NCBI GenBank assembly: GCA_030747475.1
Contig: JASLKO010000232.1
Coordinates: 1 to 18,341, forward strand
Length of the DNA: 18,341 nt
Source of the DNA: Candidatus Thalassarchaeaceae archaeon
Lineage (GTDB): Archaea; Thermoplasmatota; Poseidoniia; Poseidoniales; Thalassarchaeaceae
Reading direction: 5' to 3'
The translations under genes and the position numbers were made by a program. The notes under the pieces were generated by a model. The model was not told the DNA's origin, made no database searches, and saw nothing but the letters and a program-made list of their open reading frames with translations. Shown here in pieces: positions 1 through 8,900 of the stretch (positions are counted from its first letter, which is position 1; each line of letters starts with the position of its first letter).

Positions 1-759
1 ATTGATCGGCCCGCTCGCGGTAAAGTGTGAACCCACTGACGTGACCGCACCTGTAATCATCACCTCTGCACCCACAATCGAGCTGTTGTCAAAGTGGGCC
101 GTTCCGGCGATATTGAGTGGGAAAAGTGTCCCCAATTCATCTGCCATGAAGCAATTCATTGGTTCGGCCAAATATGCCGGCGTGGTCGTGACAGTCGTTC
201 CATCATCAATTTCGAGATGGTCGATGACGAGGTCGGTAAAGCTGCCAGGGTTTAGTGAGAAGTTGATTCTAAAGTCATCACGTGGAGCTGTAAAATTGAT
301 GACGTGTTCGCTTCCTACGAGGTCTTGAGCAGGAATGTTTTCTCCGGAGACTGCCCATCCTGACATGTTGGCGCCTGATGCGGCGACAATCTTCAGAGAG
401 AATCCACCGCTTGCATCACCAGAAAATGCCATCAAACTACTGGCCTCATTTGGGATCATGCGAACCGCTTGAGAAAATTCAGCTGATGTCAGAGACCCTT
501 CTTCAACCCGCAATGTGCCACCTTCAGCAACCGTAATGCTTGCTCCTGCAGGGAGGGTGTAATCGGTCGCAATCGTCAGGGTTGCACCGGCTTGAACTGT
601 GACCACAGCATTCAGTTCGGAACCAGTATTCCATGTTTCATCCACTGTGACGTCACGAGCGCTGCCATTGATGGGTGCAGAATATGCATTTGATACGGGC
701 ATTAAACACAGCAACATGAGTGCTGAAAGCGCTACGGCTAGTTTGGCATTTGTTCGCAT
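1..759 (-). CDS. Secreted surface protein, N-terminal part (runs off left edge)
   Basis: Read on the minus strand from the ATG at 759-757, this frame stays open for 253 codons to the window edge, so only the N-terminus is seen. Residues 1-26 form a clear Sec signal peptide: MRTNAK, then a hydrophobic core (LAVALSALMLLCLMPV), then a small-residue cleavage region near SNAYSA. The mature part begins with beta-rich text of the kind that opens parallel beta-helix or solenoid surface proteins (VTVQAGATLTI, SITVAEGGTLRVEEG). It has at least four N-glycosylation sequons (INGS, INFT, INFS, DNSS), so it is a plausible AglB client. AGGT at 767-764 is a weak ribosome binding site. It is transcribed divergently from carS. 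The opening resembles that of the protein at 14241-18341. The exact family and function are unknown. The signal peptide and the lack of stops make the gene itself secure. Confidence 0.85.
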   Translation of the reverse strand, partial: MRTNAKLAVALSALMLLCLMPVSNAYSAPINGSARDVTVDETWNTGSELNAVVTVQAGATLTIATDYTLPAGASITVAEGGTLRVEEGSLTSAEFSQAVRMIPNEASSLMAFSGDASGGFSLKIVAASGANMSGWAVSGENIPAQDLVGSEHVINFTAPRDDFRINFSLNPGSFTDLVIDHLEIDDGTTVTTTPAYLAEPMNCFMADELGTLFPLNIAGTAHFDNSSIVGAEVMITGAVTSVGSHFTASGPIN

Positions 760-884
760 GTTTACCTGGTGTGGCCCTTAGGTCATGAAGGATGCGCCGA
801 CATGGGCACAATTCTAAGCCCCCTTGCTCTAATCATTGTGTGCCGAGTCTGTTTCTTAGTTCAGAACCCTCACTCACCAGTTCG
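760..884. promoter_or_regulatory. Divergent intergenic region between surface protein and carS
   Basis: These 125 bases separate two divergently transcribed genes and must hold both promoters. For the minus-strand gene, CTTAGAATTG (minus strand, about 820-811) lies at a workable distance for a short leader but is a poor TATA match. For carS, TTTCTTAG at 852-859 is about 28 bases upstream of the ATG, where a TATA box would sit for a leaderless transcript, but it is also a weak match. No Shine-Dalgarno is visible before the carS start, which favours leaderless initiation. No convincing operator or hairpin was seen. Confidence 0.35.
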
Positions 885-1526
885 ATGAGTATCTGGAGTG
901 GGCCCCTACTTGTCTTGTGGCTCTACCTCCCTGGATATCTTGCGAATACAGCAGCGATGTTGGGAGGGAAATGGATTCCACAGTTGACTGGAATTGAACC
1001 GAAACCCATCGATGGTGGTCGAAAATTGCGAGATGGATATCGGGTGCTTGGCGATGGCAAGACTTGGAATGGATTGATTGTAGCCATTCTTGGGGCAGGA
1101 TTGTTATGCATGCTCACACATTCGTTGGGTGAAAATCATTTGACAGACAATGGCGTTTTCCTCGATCCATTAATTTGGTCAGACTCTGGAGATTGGTTTT
1201 GGATTGGTGGGGAATGGGGTGCATCCTTTGTGATGGGTGCACTTTTGGGTTTTGGTTGCATGATTGGAGATTGTACTGGGTCATTCATTAAGCGGAGATT
1301 AGGGAAGAAACGAGAAGGGGATGAGAGTTCACAAGCCCCCTTGCTTGACACGCTTCCATTTGCCATTTTCATTTTCATCGTAGGTCTACTTTTATTCCCC
1401 AGTGCCCTGATTGGTCATTCGGCTCTGATTCCATCGATGTTTGGGTTGTTGATTCTAACACCTCTCATTCATCGATTGACCAATATGTTTGGCTATTGGG
1501 TGGGTTTGAAGGAAGTCCCCTATTGA
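885..1526 (+). CDS. carS: CDP-archaeol synthase (CarS/DUF46 family)
   Basis: CarS transfers CTP to unsaturated archaeol (2,3-digeranylgeranylglycerol phosphate) to give CDP-archaeol, the precursor for polar archaeal membrane lipids; it acts in the membrane. From the ATG at 885 the protein has 213 residues and about five membrane helices (roughly 6-27, 62-80, 110-128, 155-172, 181-198). Family hallmarks are LPGYLANTAAMLGG at the first helix, GDGKTWNG (56-63), GD at 128-129 followed by SFIKRRLG (133-140), and LLDTLPF (153-159). An in-frame upstream ATG at 792 would add 31 polar residues unlike the family and would run back through the divergent promoter, so 885 is preferred; the protein then begins directly with helix 1. 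It is slightly longer than the roughly 170 residues usual in the family, mainly through the loop after helix 2 (81-108). purD starts 38 bases downstream, so the two are probably co-transcribed. Confidence 0.9.
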   Translation: MSIWSGPLLVLWLYLPGYLANTAAMLGGKWIPQLTGIEPKPIDGGRKLRDGYRVLGDGKTWNGLIVAILGAGLLCMLTHSLGENHLTDNGVFLDPLIWSDSGDWFWIGGEWGASFVMGALLGFGCMIGDCTGSFIKRRLGKKREGDESSQAPLLDTLPFAIFIFIVGLLLFPSALIGHSALIPSMFGLLILTPLIHRLTNMFGYWVGLKEVPY

Positions 1527-1564
1527 TGGGACTCTTCATGTGCCGAAACCGTTCGTAGAGGAAC

Positions 1565-2827
1565 ATGGGCCGTACAGTTCTCGTTGTCGGTGGTGGCGGT
1601 CGAGAACACGCACTGACCATTGGTCTTCTTGAGAGTCCATCAGTGTCAGCGGTCCACGTCGCTCCCGGCAATGCGGGTACGGCCATAATTGCAACCAATC
1701 ATGACGTCTCAGCAGGTGATGTCGATGGGCAGGTTGCATTGGCCCAGTCTATCGGAGCCGACCTTGTCGTGGTCGGGCCTGAAGCACCACTGGTCGCGGG
1801 ATTGTCCGATGTACTTCGCTCCATTGGGATTCCAAGTTTTGGTCCACATGCAGCAGGTGCAATGCTTGAGGGTAGCAAGGATTTTGCCAAGAAAGTCATG
1901 CTTGATTTGAATATTCCAACCGCTGGAGTCCAACACCTGACAAATGCGACGGATTTGGATGAAGCGGTCGATCGTTGGGGTGCACCCTGGGTGGTCAAGC
2001 GAGATGTTTTGGCAGGTGGAAAAGGCGTCGTCGTGACCGAAAATCGTGAAGAGGCCCTCGATTTTATCCTTGAATCCATCGAAACCGATGGGATGGTTTT
2101 GCTTGAAGAATTTCTCGAAGGTGAAGAAGCAAGTATGCTTGTCATGATGGATGAATCCGGCTTCGTGGCTCTCCCGTGTAGTCAAGATCACAAGCGGGTC
2201 GGCGAAGGGGATGTGGGCCTCAATACCGGTGGGATGGGTGCATACGCACCAGCTCCAGTGGCCACTGAAGAAGTTCGAAACCGTGCCATTCGAGAAATCG
2301 TTGAACCGATGCATGTGCACCTTTCAACACAAGAAAGTCCCTACCGTGGTTGCTTGTATGTCGGATTGATGATTGATTCAACCGGTGCCCCTTCAGTCGT
2401 TGAATACAACGTTCGGTTTGGTGATCCCGAAACCCAAGTCACCGTTCCGCTAATTTCCAGTGACTTGTGTGACCTTTTGCTGGCGGTTGCAGAAGGACGT
2501 CTTGAAAGTTCAATGCCGACATTTTCAACAAATCATGCGTTGACAGTGGTCCTCGCTGCAGATGGTTATCCAGGTCCTCCTGTCAAAGGGCGACCAATCA
2601 CTGGGGACCTCTCCGATGGCATAGGCTCTAACGGCCGCGCTTTCATTCATCATGCTGGCACAGGTATTTCTGATGGTCAATTGGTTTCTACAGGGGGTCG
2701 AGTGTTGGCTGTTACAGGCATTGCATCATCATTGGCTGACGCTAGAGAACTCGCTTATCGGAAGCTTTCCGATGTACAACTCGAGGGTGCACATTTCCGT
2801 CGAGATATAGGTCATAAAGCACTTTGA
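1565..2827 (+). CDS. purD: Phosphoribosylamine--glycine ligase (GAR synthetase)
   Basis: PurD joins 5-phosphoribosylamine and glycine using ATP, the second step of de novo purine synthesis, in the cytoplasm. The protein has 420 residues, the normal length for a stand-alone PurD. The N-terminal domain shows VVGGGGREHAL (7-17) and APGNAGT (33-39). The ATP-grasp region has the conserved KDFAK (105-109), a variant glycine loop KRDVLAGGKGVVV (145-157, where KADGLAAGKG is usual), LPCSQDHKRVGEGD (203-216), NTGGMGAYAP (220-229) and VEYNVRFGDPETQ (279-291), with E280 and N282 as the expected magnesium ligands. The C-terminal domain is complete, including the GGRVLAVTG stretch. AGAGG at 1557-1561 lies only three bases from the ATG, closer than ideal. 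It follows carS by 38 bases, so it probably shares its transcript. There is no functional link to the envelope genes around it. Confidence 0.97.
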   Translation: MGRTVLVVGGGGREHALTIGLLESPSVSAVHVAPGNAGTAIIATNHDVSAGDVDGQVALAQSIGADLVVVGPEAPLVAGLSDVLRSIGIPSFGPHAAGAMLEGSKDFAKKVMLDLNIPTAGVQHLTNATDLDEAVDRWGAPWVVKRDVLAGGKGVVVTENREEALDFILESIETDGMVLLEEFLEGEEASMLVMMDESGFVALPCSQDHKRVGEGDVGLNTGGMGAYAPAPVATEEVRNRAIREIVEPMHVHLSTQESPYRGCLYVGLMIDSTGAPSVVEYNVRFGDPETQVTVPLISSDLCDLLLAVAEGRLESSMPTFSTNHALTVVLAADGYPGPPVKGRPITGDLSDGIGSNGRAFIHHAGTGISDGQLVSTGGRVLAVTGIASSLADARELAYRKLSDVQLEGAHFRRDIGHKAL

Positions 2828-2856
2828 ATCAACTCTGCTATTCGATGTACTGTGGT

Positions 2857-2886
2857 CCTCCCCTCGCGCGAGCGCGTGAGGAGGGG
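2857..2886 (+). terminator. GC-rich hairpin between purD and aglB
   Basis: The strand can fold into a strong stem-loop. C2857-G2886, C2858-G2885, T2859-G2884 (wobble) and C2860-G2883 pair, C2861/A2882 is a mismatch, and pairing resumes from C2862-G2881 down to C2869-G2874 with one wobble (G2866-T2877). The loop is GAGC at 2870-2873. It begins 30 bases after the purD stop and ends exactly where the aglB TATA box starts. No T-run follows, so it is not a typical archaeal U-tract terminator. It could separate the purD and aglB transcripts or act as a protein-binding inverted repeat at the promoter. Confidence 0.45.
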
Positions 2887-2892
2887 TTATAA
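2887..2892 (+). promoter_or_regulatory. TATA box for aglB
   Basis: TTATAA sits 71 bases before the chosen aglB ATG. A start site about 25 bases downstream (near 2914) would give a leader of about 50 bases ending in AGAGGG at 2951-2956 and a six-base A spacer before the ATG at 2963. The upstream BRE position is occupied by the G-rich arm of the hairpin rather than by A/T-rich sequence. The position and match are good, but this is inferred from sequence only. Confidence 0.5.
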
Positions 2893-2962
2893 CGAGACCT
2901 TAAGTCGCGGCGTCGCTGATGGCGTAGCGTATGTGCCGTCAGAACCCAAGAGAGGGAAAAAA

Positions 2963-5900
2963 ATGGATAATGAAAACGGAACAACATCGACAAAGGCCCC
3001 ATATTTCGGCCTACTCGCGATTCCAGCCACAATTGCCATCATGCTGGCCATGATGGTTGCGGCAACTTGGAATGCTGTCGATTATGAAGCAAGCGATTGG
3101 AACATACTGCTGATGATTACTGCCGTGCTAACCGCCGGTGGTCTACTTGGCAAAGCACCCCGAATCATCTTCGAACCCGTTGGGACACGCCCCTCTCTCG
3201 TCTCTCTCGGATTTGCAGTGGTCATCGGTGCTGTTGGAATGGTGCATTACTACGATGGGGCGGCCTTACTCGGTCTTGCCTTCACCATGATTGCCATTGG
3301 TGTCCACCTGTTTGATCGTTCACGACGACACGAAGAAGAACTCATTGTCGTGGGTCTAGTCGCTGGTTTTGTCTATGCAATTCAGGTTGCATCTGCAGGT
3401 CATGGTTGGGGTCAGGATGGTGCTCTAGCCGGACAATACTACGATATTATTGACATTGATAGATTGGTAACAGGCTACCTGTTTTTCACTTGGTGGATCA
3501 TCTCTATTCTCAGTAGCGTCATCATCGCTCTTGCCCTTCGTGGCCGACTTCAAGATGGTGGCCATGGATCTTGGTTCAAAGAAATGCCAGATGTTCTCGG
3601 AAAGGAACACACTGCATTGTACAGTGGATTAGGCGTTTGGCTCGCAGCTCATGTGTTCAGTCTATGGCACTTGACAACAATCGACAATCCTGATGCCATC
3701 TACTTGGCAGAACATGTTGGGTTCTTTTGGGCATTCTTCACTGGAATTGTGGCGATGTTCGTGGCATTCTGCTGGGCAGAACATTGGCGAACACTTGGCC
3801 TTTTCATAGGATTGAATTGGATCCTTTACACGCTAGGCAACTGGCAAGATGCCGGTTTATTCGCCATCGGTAAGGATACCGGTTTCTTTTCCTTCCTACA
3901 TGGTGGGTTGGGGACGTTGTCATGGTTTGCCATATTCTTCTGGGTGAATGCCGTGGTCGTCTATGTTGGATTTTCTGGACGTCTCATGCGGGGCCCTGAA
4001 CGCAGAGGCCCTGGCCAAGCTCGCCTTTGGTGGGGCCGACACTGGTATGCCATCTCCGTAGGAGGTGCGCTTCTTTCCGCTCTAGTTGTTCGTGTAATGT
4101 GGAACGTTATCCCGGCAATGAACGCCGCTGGAACTGGCGAATGGGACATGACTGGTGGTTCTGACCCTTGGTACATGAAGCGAGCAATCGACTACATTTT
4201 GGCTCAAAACAGTCACTTTGTAATCGACATGGATCGTGCTTACCCTGTAGGTTCAATCAATCCTCGGCCACCTTTGTTTAGCTGGTCTTTGGTCCTTGGT
4301 GGAATCGCTGTGGACCCCTTCATTGAAGGGGATGTACACGAAGCGGCCTGGTGGTCAATCGCTGGAATGCCTGCAATTTATGGTGCTCTAACCGTTTTAC
4401 CAATTGCAGCAACATGCAAGAGATTCTTCGGTACAGGTGCTGGTGTTCTTGGTGCATGGCTCATGGCACTAATGCCTGGTCACGTCAGCCACAGTACATT
4501 TGGCCTAGCTGACCACGATGCTTTCGTCATCTTCTTCATGTCGCTTGGATTTTATTTCTGGCTCTCTGCTGTGGATAAAATTGGCAGCGACAAGTTGCTC
4601 GATACGGCAGAATGGAATCCAGTACACATGATTACAGGTATTCGAGAAGCGTTCAAGAAGCACCCTGTCGCAATGTCACAAGCCATTTTGGCAGGTGTGT
4701 CGTTTGCAACAGTTGCCTTGGGATGGAAAGGATTCGTCTATGGTCTTGCAATCGTCTATGCAGCATACTTCTTGCAAACGGCTCTCAATTTGATTCGTCG
4801 CCGAGACAGCATGCCTGTCACATCAGCCATTGTAGTAATGATGTTGACAACGTTCATTTTGCCGCTACCATTCTATGGTAACGCACAATTGAACTTGATT
4901 TGGGACGCAAGCGGTTTCCAGCCGTTGTTCTACATCCTAGGATTCACCATCATCAATGGATGGGTTGTCACATCCTTCCGTGACAAGCCATGGCTCATGG
5001 TCGTCATCATGGGTTCGGGAATTACCACCGCATTGCTTGGTACACTGTATGTTCTGCAATTACTCGACATCTCAAATGGCTGGGACGTTCTCACAACAGG
5101 TGGGTTCTATTTCTCAAAGAACAAGGTGTTTGGAACCATTGCTGAAGCGCAGGCTCCAAGTCGTGGGCAATTGTTTGCTAATTTCGGTCCATTGGTATTC
5201 ATCTTCGCTTTGGGCATGGGAATAATCTCATTATTGCGTGGTTTCAGAAATCGAGATCCGAAGCAACCTCATATCCTGATGGGTCCAGCTTCCCTCGTTC
5301 TAGCAGTATGGATTCTACTGGCCTCATACATGGCTTGGTCAGCAGGTCGTTTCATGTTCAACGCTACACCTGTAATGGCCATCATGGGTTCGGCTGCTAT
5401 CTCTGGACTTTGGCGCTCTAGTGGTGTGAAAGAATATCGAAAGACATGGAGACGAATGGGAATCGGTGGTGCACAAGCTCGATTCAGTTCAACCATACGC
5501 TCTGGTCGAAAACACCCGGGTGTACCTGCGATTGGCTTGGTCCTCATCCTTCTATTCAGTCAACATGCTGTTTACGGACTCGACTCAGGCATCCCTCGCG
5601 GTGAAGTCGGAGAAAAGCAAGTCGATGATGTCATTCATGACATCTTCCCAGACGCATTGCGTGCTGAGATATTTGGTTGGTCAGTCTTTGACGGCTCACC
5701 ATACAAGGACTATGGTATCGACTCCGATAATGACGAAATGGTTGGTTGTCGGGGTGCTACAGGTAACGAATGTTGGTACATGGGTACCTTCGGTCCCGGA
5801 TTCAACGGTCGATCTTGGAATCAAGCGTATGATTGGCTTGAAAATCAAGATGCAGATGTCACATTCTCTGAACGTCCTGCCTTCGTATCTTGGTGGGATT

Positions 5901-8900
5901 ATGGATTCCAAGCATTGGCCCAGGGTCAGCATCCAACTGTCGCTGACAACTTCCAGTCTGGCATCCCTGCCGCAGGTAACATGTTGTTGGCAGATGGGGA
6001 AGATGACACAATTGCGCTGTTTATTGTAACCCTTGCTGAAGGTGACATGCGTCACGAGTACAATCTCGATAAGGGCGATGCGGATAGTGACCAGTTTACC
6101 CGTGCTTTCATGCTCGCAATGCAGAATCACTTCAAGTCCGCAACACAGTCAGATTCGACTTGGGATGAATGGGTCGACATCAACACAATGTCAGATCGTC
6201 AAGATGTTCGTGATCGTTCATTCACAGTCATTGGTTCAGCAGATGACACCGTTCTAACAGAAGGCATTCCAATGAATGCTGATGGAACACGCACATCTGA
6301 ATCGAAGGTGTATCGACTATACGAAAATCGTGAGTTCCTTGCAGAATATACAGACAAGGGTGCAGCGATTGCAGATTTCGACCAGAACAGCAAGGTAGAC
6401 TGGATTGAAAGCTGCCCTAGTGAAGGCAAGTCATCAATCGATGTCAAGACAAAACCTGGTGAGAATCTATACCCAGGTGATGCAACATACAACGTAGAGA
6501 ATGCATTCTCCTGCAAAGCCTCGCACTACATCATTGGTGATTATTGGTATACCAGTGATTTGTATGATGATTTCAATGATGTATCCACATCATTGCACAG
6601 ACAAAATGCTCGATATGCAATCGCTCGTGATTTGCTAACACACGTTTTCTCGTTGGATGAACTTGTAGATTTGTATCATGATCTCACATCCGTTGAATAC
6701 GAAGTTGCTACGTATGAAGGTGGACCTGGTGAAACCGTTGTTCGTAACAACGATATTCGCTACTTCGCTGTTGACAATCGATTGTATCCAATCGGTGGTT
6801 TGCAATATGCTGAAAGCAATATGCACTACCAAAATCCAACTGGAATTTTCTATGCGCCGACCACTCTGAGTGGTCTAGATCCTGAAAATTACATCGATTC
6901 GATATATGTCACAAACGAGGGGCCAATGACTCCGCAGGCATTCGAAACACGATATATGGCGGATTTGATTGCAGGACAATCTGGTGGAACCGGAGAAATC
7001 ATTGAATTGGAAGATGTTCTTGTCGAACAACAACCTGATTTCTTTGAAACCATGATTGCAAGAACCTACGTCGGATATGGAACACCACAATTGGGACTTG
7101 CCAATTCACAGATCCAATCTTTGCAGCCATTGAATGTCGATCGCCCAGGTCAACCAAAACAGCATTTCACTGGCTACGGTACCCCCGATACTCCTCTGAC
7201 CTTTGCTTACCCATTGCCGGGTGCAATGATGAACCACTTCGTATTGGCCAATTGGTACGAGCCAAATGAAGACAACCCAGAGAATATTGCATACGCAAAC
7301 ACGGGTGTTAAGGTCCTGAAATACTACTCAGGTGCCACCCTAGAGGGTGACATTGTTCTTGGTGAAATTGGGGCCGTCCCCAATGCAAAGTTGCTCATTG
7401 AGCGTGATGCATTCAGCGGAGAGGATCCAAGCGATACCGATGCACGAACCTATTGGATTCCAATCGGAACTGCACAGGCTGACGATGAAGGTCATTTCAG
7501 TATCCGCGTACCGAGTGGAAAGATTCGAGTATCCGCCTTTATGGGTGAATCTGATTTGGTTGCCGCACGTGATGGAATCACCCAAGCTGGTGGTCAAGAA
7601 GCACAAAATTGGGCACAAGATTTGGTCACTGAGATTAACGATGATCGTATCGTAAATCCAATCACTGGAATTCTTGGCAATGTCTCCGGTTCAACATGGA
7701 TTGGTGAAGCAATGATTAACGTCACAGGCGAAGAAGGCCATTCAAACGGTGAATCTGTATTGAATATGCAGATTCAAATTTCGGCATCTGGAGCGACTGG
7801 TACAATTGAGTGGCAGGGCGATGCAGATTTCGGTGGCGTTCCTCTTGCAAACATGGACTTGAGAATCTCAAATATTTGGGATGATACACGCCAGGATGCT
7901 TACTACATCACAACCTCAGATGGTGAAGTCGATGGTGAGCGCGAATTTGGACCAGGGGCACTTGGTGAAGTCACCTTTACAGGCCCGGGTTCGATGATTA
8001 CAGAAGAAGGTGCAGCGACTGTAACTGATTTCACTGGTAACTACACACGTAGCATATTGCACAACCATTCTTACGATGGTGCTGGAAATATCCTCGGCCG
8101 AGGAACATTTGTTGGAACCATTGCTGATGCAGATCCACAAGGATGTGTAAATGGTTCAATGCCAGATCTAGCCACTTATTGTCTTGAAGATGTAAACGTG
8201 ACCAATACATTCCTCATCGATGGTTTCGTTGAAGGCGCTGATGGCCGATTTACGGCAAATGGTACGGCTTTCTTCACAACACCAATGTACCGTGAAACAA
8301 TTATTGGTTCAGGTACATTCATCGTTGATGCAAGTGATACATCACTGTCTTCGTATGGTACAATCAACGGCACAGGTACGTTCCAAGGTACGGGTCATTT
8401 CAGTGGTGACATGGTCAAACCAGGCTCATTCCATCTTGTGGACGCAATTCCTGGCACTTACCACGTAGCAGTGTTATTCGAAAATGGCAAGGAATCAATT
8501 CTACCTACGCCGTTAATCGTTCCATTGTCAAGAGATGGTCCGGATGCTAAGAACATCGAACTTTCACTTCCAGGGACTTGGATTCAAGGCACTGCAAGCA
8601 TGCTCTCGATGACTGAGGCCGAAGGTGACATCGTCACTGGCCGCCTGAAGCTTGTCGAATTCGCGGATATGGAAGCAAATGTAACAGAACCTTGTGGTGA
8701 CATCGCATGGGCACCATGTTGGTTTGATACCGATGACAATGGTACGTTCGGAATCGGTCCTGTGCTTGAAGGCGAATACGTCGTTACGATGGATCAAGAC
8801 TCTGATGGATTCGATGAATATCGTTCAGACACGATTACAGTCCAGCCGGATAATGCAGGCAATGTAACGCCGTCTGATATCGATCGTATTCCACCAATGT

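Noticed and set aside
792..884. ATG at 792 as the carS start
   Set aside because: The added 31 residues are polar and Cys/Pro/His-containing, not seen in the CarS family, and run through the divergent promoter region. The ATG at 885 starts directly with the first helix.
1709..2320. A 203-residue minus-strand open frame inside purD
   Set aside because: It lies opposite the conserved ATP-grasp core of purD, has Cys/His-rich low-plausibility protein text and no ribosome site; it is a shadow frame.
2852..2962. GTG at 2852 as the aglB start, adding 37 residues
   Set aside because: This stretch contains the GC hairpin and the TATA box, encodes a charged segment unlike a membrane protein N-terminus, and has no ribosome site. 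The ATG at 2963 has AGAGGG six bases upstream.
5466..6029. A 187-residue plus-strand frame overlapping aglB
   Set aside because: It is out of frame with the WWDYG-containing ectodomain, which is clearly coding; its protein text is Ser/Leu-rich and has no recognisable domain.
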